Positions 34,890 through 44,650 of a DNA stretch of 64,000 bases are shown in pieces. How positions within the stretch are numbered: the first letter of the stretch is position 1; each line of letters opens with the position of its first letter. The notes under the pieces are model-generated. The model was not told the origin of the DNA and did no database searches. It was given only the letters and a program-made list of their open reading frames with translations. Where the stretch lies: contig JALPQD010000124.1 of assembly GCA_023101885.1 (NCBI GenBank), positions 4,390,580 to 4,454,579 of the forward strand. The letters are read 5' to 3'. The DNA comes from Typhlomys cinereus. Taxonomy: Eukaryota > Chordata > Mammalia > Rodentia > Platacanthomyidae. The position numbers were made by a program, and so were the translations under genes.

Positions 34890-35739
34890 GGAGCCTGGCT
34901 GAGGCTCAGATTCCAGCAGCTGTGCAGCACAGTGACCCAGCCGCTCCCCTCTGGAGAACAAACGGAGTCTCGGACGAGCCTCTGCCTGGTCTGTAGTGGC
35001 AGAATCCAGCATCCTGCCCAAGTGAAGCTGGAAGACATGATCAGAGACCTGCAAGCACCCATCCTGGGAAAAGCAGAGCTTCAAAAGAACAGGCAGCGCA
35101 GCACCAGGACTGCCCGGGACGGTGGGACTCTGCTGCCCCCTGCTGCCCAGATCTGTGATGGCGCCATGTCTGCCATTTTCCAGCACCATGTTGGAAAGAC
35201 AAGGATTACAGATCCTTCTAGACAGAGACCCCCCCCCATGTTTATTTCGTCCATTTGGGATATGACTGCCGGCTGCAGAAACAGGTATGGGTGACATCAG
35301 GTCCTTGTGTCCAGGAGAACATTTTCTTGGGTAACAAAACTGGCGTCCGACCTGAGCTTAGCTGGGTTCTCAAGGTGTCCACTCTGCCCTCTGCGGACGG
35401 CTGGCCGTGGACTCGAGGATCTGGCTTGACCCCCAGGACATGGTCTTGAAGGCAGGAAAAACTGCTAGATTTGCTTCCATTTTTAATCAGACATTGCCTT
35501 TATCACATGAGTCTTCGGTTCTTCATGTACTCGCATACATGTATGCATGTACTTACATATGCAGTTCATGTATGTGTGTCCAAGCTAGCTCCTCCGCATC
35601 ACCTATGCATGCACCATTGTGCTAGTCTCTGAACATTCAAGGAGAAAAGCAGAAGAGACAGGAAAGTGCTGCAGACAAATGTCATTTCTGGATCTGGAGG
35701 ATGCTGCCAGGACGAGCCCCCAAAACTGTGCAGGATGAT

Positions 35740-36155
35740 AGATAAAAGATGATGGATGGATGGATGGATGATGGATGGATGGATGATGGATGGATGGATG
35801 GATGGATGGATGGATGGATGGATGGATGGATGATGGATGATGGGTGGATGGATGATGGATGGATGATGGATAGGATGGATGGATGATGGATGGATGGATG
35901 ATGGATGGATGGATGATGGATGGATGATGGATGGATGGATGGATGATGGATGGATGATGGATGGATGGATGGATGGATGATGGATGGATGATGGATGGAT
36001 GATGGGTGGATGGATGGATGATGGATGGATGGATGATGGATGGATGGATGATGGATGGATGGATGGATGGATGGATGGATGATGGATGGATGATGGGTGG
36101 ATGGATGGATGATGGATGGATGGATGATGGATGGATGATGGATGAATGGATGGAT
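35740..36155 (+). repeat. (GGAT)n tetranucleotide array with GATG phase slips
   Basis: About 415 bp of GGATGGATGG, interrupted regularly by an extra GAT, so the local period is often 11 or 15 bp. It is the reverse complement type of the ATCC array at 62745-63420. Confidence 0.98.
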
Positions 36156-37224
36156 GCTGGGAGGCAAACTTAGGTTCCACATTTTAAAAAAGCTAAAGAA
36201 AGGACTTTTCTCGCCGGCCTCCCATTGGCTCTCTTGGATGGGGTTGCTGAGCACAGAGGTGAAGCAGGTGCGCTCAGCCCTGCTCCAGCCGCTGGGCGGG
36301 AGGATTCTGCACACGCAGATGCAGAGCCTGGGAGCTGATGGCCCAGGTAAAGGGACGAGTTTGTGTGACGCAGGAGGTCTGGGGCGGCCTCTTCACTCAG
36401 TAACACTGCTCATTCTCCGGGGCTTACTGCTCCCGAAGCCCCCTTTGGGCTGGTTCTTTTAAAGGCCTTCATTCCCCCCAAATACTTCGCTTTTACCCTA
36501 GAAGTCATGTCTGAAAATCCGCCTGGTGTCCTTTGTGGAAAGTACCTGTGCCGTCCACATGCAGGGGCAGCTTCTCAGTTGACTTTAGATAAGTGGTTGG
36601 GAAGGGACCCAGGTCTTGTCGTCGGCCATCAGCGTGACGGCCATCAGCGTGAGCGCGCTCAGGATCGAGGTGCATCCGCTGGAACTGTAAACCTGCCTCT
36701 CCCGGACTGAGGCCGCCGAGCTCTTTTTAAGCGCCTGTTCCTCATGTGGCCTGCAGGGGGCAGCATCCACCAAGCAAAACCAGGGGCAGAAGCCACAGCC
36801 CGCAGGTCTCAGCTTTCAAAGTTTCTGCCACTGGACTCCCCTCCTCCTGTCCTGTCTGGTTTGAGCAAGGCTGGGCTCGGTCACAAGTTTTCTCCAGGGT
36901 CAGGACAACTCTGCGATGTGTTAAATTCATCTGGTTCAGGTAGGGGACAAGTTATCTCTACTGAAGATACGTGTGCCAGGATGAAGATTCGAACCCAGCT
37001 CACCTCCAGACCGTTGCTCCTTTAGGGAATTCCAAGCCATTCCAGCTCCACCAGTCCACAGAAATAGCCTTCGCTTCCCCTCCTGGCATCTTCAAACTCG
37101 CTGCCACATTTGGGGGGCGGGACTGTAGGGGAGCAGCTCCCTCTGGACTTCCCAGCCGTGGTGAGCTTGGTGAAGCACGTGACTTACCTGTCTTCCCAGT
37201 CTGAAATATGAATGCTTTTTTGTA

Positions 37225-37235
37225 TGGGGGTGGGG

Positions 37236-37276
<41 letters not shown>

Positions 37277-37497
37277 AGAAGCCACTGTGTTCCTGTGGAG
37301 GTCCAAGGGTGACATCAGGAAGCATCCTGAATTGTTCTACCTCCTTTTTGCTTTGCTCTGGGGTTTTTTAGGGTCAGAAGCAAAAGCCACTAATATTTCC
37401 AACAGGCATTTTTTATATGGAATCTGGGGATCTGAACTCAGGTCCTTCTGTTGTGAAGCAAAGACTCTAACCCTGAGCCATCTCCCCAGCCCCATTG
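37225..37497 (-). mobile_element. tRNA-type rodent SINE with (TG)n, minus strand
   Basis: A TG run (37238-37274), then ctgtggaggtccaagggtgacatcagg, atctgaactcagg and accctgagccatctccccagccc. Confidence 0.87.
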
Positions 37498-38069
37498 GGA
37501 TGCTTTCCCACATGCCTGCAGGTTGACTGCAGGTATCTGTTGAAATGCACACACAGCTACTGTGGTCTCCCGTGGGCTTGTTCATGTGACTCTGGGGTTA
37601 TAGGGAGACGGGGTGGGGGTGGGAGGCTGGTCCCGGGCTTGTGAGTCAGGCCCCAGCTGTGCCCACGCGGTCTGTGCCCAGCAGGTCCATCCTGGCTCTT
37701 CTCACTGTGACATGCGGTGACATGTGTCTGCGTGGCCAGAGCCAATCACCTGACCTGCCCACGTCCTGAGGTCACGGGGCAGGGGGCGCGTATTTGACAC
37801 CAAGGCTGAAGCCTGGGGCTGTTTTTTCAGCCTGTCTACCAGTCAGACAAGTAAACATGCGTGCGCTCGTGTCCAGATAGAAGCCGTCTTTCACTGCGGC
37901 CGTGTCCTAGCAAGAGCGCTCTGCGCGTTGAGCAGGTGACAAACTTCCACAGCTATGCTGCGCAGAGCCCCCCAAAAACCTCCCCTCTGCTCTCCCTCCG
38001 AGCTCCCTGGTAGCCAAAGTGAAAGAATTTTTTTCTTTTTTGTCTTTTCAATGTTTTTAAAATTTCTTT

Positions 38070-38390
38070 GACATTTTCATGCGTGAATGCTATGGATTTA
38101 TGTCCTCAACCCTCACTACCCAATCCATCCCCCTCCTCCTCTCCCGCTTCTTGCTTTCCGGCAGCCTCCCTCCTGCCTTCACATCTTTCATATGTGGCCC
38201 GCTCAGTTCCTCTGGGAGCCTGGACTGGCGGGCGCCTGGGTACGTGCTGGCCTGAGTGACTTAGCAGTGGGCACAGCGCTGAGAAAGAAGCCCGTCTCCT
38301 GTCTGGCGCTGCCTGCAATAGTCTCTCAAAGGGGTGTGGGGTCTCTTGAGATCTTTTCCCTCAAAGGAGATGATTTAAAAACCCGGAGAC
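38070..38390. mobile_element. Rodent L1 3'-end fragment (copy B)
   Basis: It shares with copies A and C the C/T-rich block, cttcacatctttcatatgtggcccgctcag and gtggggtctcttgagatctttt. It is truncated before the final module. Confidence 0.5.
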
Positions 38391-38999
38391 GCTGAAGCAT
38401 AGTGACCCGTCCCCAAAGGGCATTTCTGTTGGGGGAGCGCTTATCACTGCTGGGTAAATACCTGCCTGCTTATCTTGTGTCCCTAGAACTTTAGAAATGT
38501 GACTTATTGATTCTTGACATCTCCCAGCTGCCATTGGCTGGGCAGGGGATAGTTTGCAATAGAACTGAAAATGGACTTTGCGCCTGGCCCCTCAGGGCTG
38601 CGTTGACCCCTTTACTTGCAAACCGAGCAGTTACAGCAGTCCTCGTGTTTCTGGATCTTTCCAAAAGGCTGCCTGCCGTCAGCCGCAGCAGCTTTGAGGA
38701 AGAGTTTACTTTCCACTTAGACGCACTGGGACCTTAGCGTCTGAGCGGCTGCTACTCACATGCTTAGTAACCGAGACAGGAAGATGCATTTAAGTGCAGC
38801 GGTGAGATGCGCACTTCTTGTCTCTGTTCCCGTAACCCAGCACATACACATCGGTCGTGTTCCACATGCCCATCCTGCTAGAAACAGTACTTCAGTTTAC
38901 CGGGAACCCCCCCTTGGGGCGCGTCCTGTGGACATGTTTCTCCCAACCCTGGAATAAATGTGAAAAGATGTGAAAGTAAAAGGGAGTCTTCTGCGAAGG

Positions 39000-39140
39000 G
39001 TAGGGAATGGGGGGCGGGAGGGGGATAAGAGGGGATAGGAATGAATGTGGGGGGATGGAGGGGGAAGAGAAGGTGGGAAGAGGGTAGTGGGACTGAATGT
39101 AGGGATGATGGTTAGGGGTGGGGAAGACAGTGGAGGGGAG
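39000..39140 (+). repeat. G-rich tract on the transcribed-sense strand
   Basis: Repeated runs of 3-6 G (ggggggcgggaggggg, aggggatagg, tggggggatggaggggg) are spaced closely enough for G-quadruplexes in DNA or nascent RNA. Confidence 0.8.
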
Positions 39141-40399
39141 TAAACGTCCCAATGAAGCCATTAGCGCGCACACTTCACGTACGCTGAGAAAAATGATTGT
39201 CCTAAGCAATCTCCTCAGGCCTCTCGTGTGCCCAGCCGATGCCCGCGGGCTTTAGCGTGCACCCCAGAGAACAGCCAGGTGAGCCAGCCGCCCGTGCACA
39301 GTTCCACGGAAGGGGGGCCGTGTCATGCGATCGGCTGAGCGAGCCGCGTGTACGTTCCTGGCCTCGATTTCAAGGCACCCTCCTGAACCCTCCCCTCCGG
39401 GGTTATTTGCTTTGCCTTCTGCTCTGGGAATTTGGCTGTTGCGGCGCGAGGGGCTCTCGGGAGAGGGGCTCCTGCAGGCATCTGGCCGCACAGCTGCAGA
39501 TCAGCTCGCGCTTTCCTTTCCTGTCCTCTGTGTTGACAGCAGGTTTGAATCACACGGCCCTGTTTCATGGGCCCAAACCAGGCCAGGAATCATTGGAAAA
39601 ACATTTTGGTGCCTAATTGGACCTTGTTTGGCACGAAAGGGAGGCACCGTCTGGTACGTTGTGTGTTTTTGCATTTGGAGCTTTATTAAGAACATAGAAA
39701 GGCCTCCTTCTGCCCTTCCTGTCTCCCGCTGACTCGCAATGGGCACGTGTGACCCTTCCCTGGTCCGGAACATTCCATCAGCCGCCACTTCTAAACACAC
39801 CGGGTGGGAGGCCTGCTCCGCAGAAGTCTGGATGGCCCTGACTGTCTGAATGTAGCTTACTCACACAAGTGGGCTCTGGCCCTAAGTAGACTTGCTGAGC
39901 TGGATCATGCAGAGAGCCAGTCAGTGCGAGGTCAGCCGGAAGCGCCAAGGGCTGCCACCTGCACAGGACGCCGCAGGCTGCTGTGCTGGGAGAGATGGGT
40001 GAGGGCCGTGTGTGCCGCGAGAGGGAAAGAGCGTTGCTGCGGCTTAAAGGACGACATCCGTCGTGGCCTGCTGTGCAGATGGATCGGTGCTGGTATCGCT
40101 GGAGACCAGCTGTCCTGGGTTGGCCCCCGGAAGCCCAGATGCCCCAGGGTCCCGTCTGCCGTCCAGAGAGCCAAAGGAGCCGCCTCTCCCTGTTTCCAAC
40201 CCCCGTGGCTCTGCAGGCGCCCACTGGCAGCGGATATTGTGTCTGTCTGTAGCTTTCGCGACACCGTATCACCCGGGGCTATGGCACTGTGTGTCACATC
40301 CCATCCGTCCCGGGCCTCTCCTTCTGCCACCGAGCAGCCGTTCCCTCGGGCCTCAGTTCTCAGTCCAGCTTGACAGGAGAGCCCACGTCAACACCAGGG

Positions 40400-40690
40400 C
40401 GGAGGGAACTGGCCACACCATCTCTACATAACGGCTGAGAGAGCGACGAGCCTTACTTGCCAGACCAGCATGTCTGGCCAAGTGCACACAAGGATGCCGA
40501 CTCTCTAACCAGCCCTCTGTATTTTATTCCAGGGCCTGGTTCCACCCACCATGGGCTGGGCCTTCCCCGTCAACTAGACAATCTCCTGCAGGTTTGCTCT
40601 GGGCTTAACCCAACTACAATTTTCTACAAATGTGCCCAGAGCTCAAACCCTCAACTGTCAAGTTGACACCTGTGTCCAACTATGACGAGT
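40400..40690. mobile_element. Rodent dispersed repeat (URR1-like)
   Basis: ccacccaccatgggctgggccttcc, then gacaatctcctgcaggtttgctctgggc and ctcaactgtcaagttgacacc match in order the recognisable parts of the same rodent family as 61515-62215, in the opposite orientation. Confidence 0.5.
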
Positions 40691-40789
40691 GTCTCCCCCC
40701 AGCGGCCTCATTTTCTTCTGGCTCCGTGCCCTCCTAACCTCTCAGCTTCCATCCCTCACATCTGTTTATCTTTCATTTGTCTTTTATAC

Positions 40790-41250
40790 TTTCAGTGTTT
40801 CATATGTGGATATAGTCTGTGTGTGATATTTTTGCACCTTAACCCCTCCTCTTCCCGCCACACCCCTTATTTCTCCCCTGCCAGTCTCCTTCCTGTTTTC
40901 TGGTCTTTTTGCACGTGTGGCCCACTGAATTTCCTGTGGGTTGTCCTCGACGGCCTTGGCCCTTGCTATGTCACAAGTCACGTATGCGTGGCCATGCCAT
41001 CAAGGAAAGCACCTCGGTGCCCCGTCAGCACTAACCCTCATCAGCCCCTCAGAGTGGCGCGGGACCTCTTGGGATCTTTGCACTTCCACGGCGAAATGTT
41101 GCTAGGACAGTCCCCTACAGGTCCGTGGGAATATGTGTAGCTGCAGTGCATGCATGAGGGAAAAGTCCTATCATGTTCTCCTTCCGCCCCTCAGGACCGT
41201 CTCACGGCCCCCTCTTCCACAGTGTTCCCAGAGCCTTGGGGCGGGCGAGG
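40790..41250. mobile_element. Rodent L1 3'-end fragment (copy C)
   Basis: The longest of the three related copies: cttaacccctcctcttcccgcc, gcacgtgtggcccactgaatttcc, cgggacctcttgggatctt, ccctcttccacagtgttcccagagccttgggg. It lies next to the repeat at 40400-40690. Confidence 0.5.
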
Positions 41251-42424
41251 GGCCTGCGTATCCTGCTTAGGGCCGAGCCGTCTGCCATCCCTTGTTTTCT
41301 GCATCCTCGCCAGATCTGTTCATCTTACAAAGGAGAGGGAGGTGGAGCTAGCAAGCTGGTACCTCCACATTGCCCAGGTCTGGGTTGAATCTTCCCTGGG
41401 CATTCTCCAGCCAGGGATACCAGGTAAGGCCTCCACCCCCCTGAGCCAGGATTTACAGCTTTGTGTAAAGTGGGCTCGACTGCGCCCTCTTCCGGCCGTC
41501 TCTAGCACCACCTGCTCAAGCCCCTCAGTGTGGTGGTTTAAAACAGTCAACGGTGCCCCATTAGTCGCATTTGGAAAGCAGTGAGTCAAGTCTGCATGGG
41601 TTATTTTTTTTCCCAGCCAGGAGTAGAGTGTCTCATGCGGATTCTTCAGTGTGGATATAAATTGAGTACGTGCAACTGAAGGAGAAGCGTGCACGTGTTG
41701 GGCAGATGAGCAGCGAGATCTGCTGGAGTCTTGTGTCCCGACCCTCCCAGTGGTGGGGGCGCGCACAGGCCGGAGTCTCTGGTTGTGATTAGTATTGTGA
41801 GAACATCTGTCTGGCCAGATCGTGCCCTGATCAGCTGCAGAATCTGTATGTCATCCTGCTGTGTTTGATTGTAATCCGTAGGCCAGATGCCTGGGCCCTT
41901 TATTCCCTGGGTCTGCATTATAAAAAAAAATGCAAGAAGTTCCGTAAGGTAGAGGGTAAAAAGATTGTCTTGTTCCGACTTGTTGTCAAGCGAGCGAGGT
42001 AACTCAGTGTGTGATCTGTGGTTCTGGTGACAGACCTGGGGTGCTCAGTCTCTGTCTCTGAGACAGAAACAGGGAAGGAAGATCACGCTGGACACTGGTG
42101 ACTGGGCTCTGTTGCTTCTGGGCTGTAAGACGCGTAACGCATGGCGCAGAGGGCGGGACAGACGGCTCATCTCCTGCGGCCTGGACACAGCTCCAGGGCC
42201 TCGGCAGCTAGGTCCCACCTCCTGAGTCTCCACCCCTCCCCAGGAGCCCAACACCATGTGAAGCATGAAGCCGTGCGCCCGAGAGTTCTTGTCAGAGCCA
42301 AACGACCCAGCACTTGGCAGAGTCCTGTGCGGACAGTGCTGCACGCGACGAAACCTTCCCGTGCAAGCGAGACTCGCGGGGCGTGGGGGATCCGGAGCAG
42401 AACCGCGCCCCGCCCAGCAGCAAC

Positions 42425-42650
42425 CCGCTTTATTTTTTTATTGCACGTGTATGCGTGTGTGCGCGCGCGTGTGCACGTGTGTGTGCGTGTGTGCACGTGT
42501 ATGTGTGTGTGTGTCTGCACTGGAGCACGCACGCGCAGGTGTGTGAAGCCACAGTACGCTTGTGGAGGTCAGCAGACACGGTGGAGTCGCTTCTCTCCTT
42601 CCGCCTGACGGTTCCAGGACTCTGACTTGCACAGTCTCCTAGTCGCTGTC
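42425..42650 (-). mobile_element. TG/CG-rich rodent SINE (B3-like), minus strand
   Basis: tttatttttttattgcacgtg, a CGTG-rich run, then cttgtggaggtcagcagacac, gcttctctccttccgcc and a head-like end. Confidence 0.5.
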
Positions 42651-42743
42651 TTGTCGCCACCATAAAACTGTCCCTACAAAGGCGACCGTGGGAGGTGGGA
42701 GAAAGGATTTGCTTTGGTCGCATTCCCAGGGCTGGCCCATCAC

Positions 42744-42852
42744 GGCAGGGAGAGCGTCGCGGCAGGGAGAGCGTCGCGGCAGGGAGAGCGTCGCGGCAGG
42801 GAGAGCGTCGCGGCAGGGAGAGCGTCGCGGCAGGGAGAGCGTCGTGGCAGGG
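42744..42852 (+). repeat. 17-bp minisatellite, 6.4 copies
   Basis: GGCAGGGAGAGCGTCGC repeats at 42744, 42761, 42778, 42795, 42812 and 42829, with a partial copy at 42846. Units are identical except the last, so the array is young. Each carries two CpGs including the junction. Confidence 0.97.
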
Positions 42853-43828
42853 AACCAGGAGGAGGGCTGGGCCATCTAAAGTCCAGGCCCACCCTCCATG
42901 CCTTGCGTCCCCCAGCAAGACCACCCCCTGAGAGTTCCACCAGCTTCCCAAGCAGCGCCACTTGCTGGACAGCAAGCGACACCCCACATTCAAGCCGTGG
43001 GGGCTTTTACCTGCTGAGCCCCCGCCCCCAGGGGTGTGGGGCAGTTCCTTCTGATTTACTGTTTCCCTTGTCACAGACCTGAGCCCGCGAAGCCAGAGCC
43101 ATCATTGTTCCCTTCTTGCGAGGCAAACAGCAGGCACGGGATCGGGTGGACTTCAGACCAGGGGACAAATGCTATGCCCGTGGTCACCCGGGATGCCAGG
43201 GAGAAGTTTGACCAGATGACTGAGCCTGGCCACACCCCTGCTGACCGCATGTCCAAATCCCTGCTCAGACGGCAAAGCCCTCTGGGAACAGCACTGGAGA
43301 AGTGTGGGCCTGCGTGCGTGTGAATCCAGGGCTCCAGGCTGCTCTGGGGTGAGCCCGGTTCCCACGTGGTGGGTCGAAGCCCCAGGCCTCTCCGCTCACC
43401 CCTATGAGGAGCACGAGACGGACCGGGTGCTGCCAGGAGCAATGGAGTACCACTCAGACCGTCCAGCCCAGGAGGTGACTGGAGCCCACCGGCCCGACTC
43501 TGAGCAGGCGTGAAGACCAGTCCTCTGCAATGGGCCTGGACGTGGGCGCTACCTGTGACCTTGGCCTCCTGGGCAGCCAGTGCTGGAGGCCAGAGGGGTC
43601 TCTGGGGAGACAGCGGGTGGCAGTAATGGTGCCTCACTGACGATAAGAACTCCTGATACTGGTGGGGGTGACGACTGATCCACATGCGGAAGAGAGCCGA
43701 GCTCGGCCACTCCGCTGGGCGTCTGTTGAGGGCACCGCTTGCGGGCCAGGCCTCCGGCAAAGTGCCAACATCTTTGAGCTGTGGTTGACCCACTTCATAA
43801 GGTATGAAGCAATGAGCTTGTTTTGCGT

Positions 43829-44375
43829 GTGTGTGTGCGTGTGTGTGCGCGTGTGTGTATGTGTGTGTATATATGTCTGTGTGTGTGTATGTGTGCGCGC
43901 GCATGTGTGTATATATGTGGATGTGTGTGGGTGGGTGTGCGTGCATGCGTGCATGTGTCTGTGTGCATGTGTGTGTGTATATATGTCTGCATGGATGTGT
44001 GTGTGGATGTTGTGTGTCTGTGTATGTGTGTGTGTGTGTGTGTGCACCTGTGTGCATGTGTGTTTGTGTGTGTATATATATGTCTGTGTGTATGTGTGCA
44101 TGTGTGTGTGTATATATGTCTGTGTGGATGTGTGTGTGGATGTTGTGTGCCTGTGTGTGTGTGTGTGTGTGTGTGTGTGCACCTGTGTGCATGTGTGTAT
44201 GTGTGTGAATATATATGTCTGTGTGGATGTGTATGCGTGTGTGTATGTGTGCATGTCTGTGTATATATATGTCTGTGTGGATGTGTGAATGTGCCTGTGT
44301 GCATGTGTGTATGTGTGTGTATATATATGTCTGTGTGTATGTGTGTGCGTGTGTGTATGTGTGTGTGCATGCGCG
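43829..44375 (+). repeat. Large (TG)n-rich array with TATATATGTCTG modules
   Basis: About 545 bp of GTGTGT with recurring higher-order modules (tgtgtatatatgtctgtgtg..., gtgcacctgtgtgcatg). The higher-order repeat shows that it grew by segment duplication as well as slippage. The 435-codon minus-strand frame across it is a repeat artefact. Confidence 0.97.
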
Positions 44376-44525
44376 CATGCATCTCTGCGCCTGTGCAGAG
44401 TTCAGCCTCAGGTGCCATCTACCTCATTTTTTGAGACAAGTTCTCTTGACAGCCTTGAACTCACTGTCTGGGCTGCATGGCTGGACGGAGCCTCACAGAG
44501 CTCCTGTCTCTGCCTCCCTAGTGTC
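44376..44525 (-). mobile_element. B1/B4-type SINE segment, minus strand
   Basis: The sequence ttttttgagacaagttctc...cttgaactcactgtctgggctgcatgg...ctcctgtctctgcctccctag is the reverse complement of a 7SL-derived B1 body, next to the TG array. Confidence 0.6.
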
Positions 44526-44546
44526 GCCGTGAAAAGGGCAGGCCTC

Positions 44547-44650
44547 CATTTCCCTCCCCTCCCCTCCCTTCCTTTCCTTCTCCTTTTCCTTTCCTCTCTT
44601 CCTCTTCTTTCCACATCCTTCCTTCCTTCCTTCTTTCTCTCTCTCGACTC
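44547..44650 (+). repeat. Pyrimidine tract (CCCCT/TTCC)n
   Basis: About 100 bp of nearly pure C/T, made of CCCCT then TTCC/TCTT modules, lie in intron. Confidence 0.9.

Noticed and set aside
35035..35280. Possible processed pseudogene (QVKLEDMIRDLQAPILGKAEL)
   Set aside because: No protein family recognised, no poly(A) tail or target duplication seen; left as plain intron.
34347..35297. 316-codon minus-strand frame with repeated YQEHVLEASQLPGACAGG
   Set aside because: The repeated part is the 31-bp array; the rest has no recognisable homology.
35599..36314. [16 protein letters not shown] frames on the minus strand
   Set aside because: Translation of the GGAT tetranucleotide array.
43071..44378. 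435-codon minus-strand frame rich in HTHTHIHT
   Set aside because: Most of it is the TG array; the non-repeat N-terminal and C-terminal parts show no domain.
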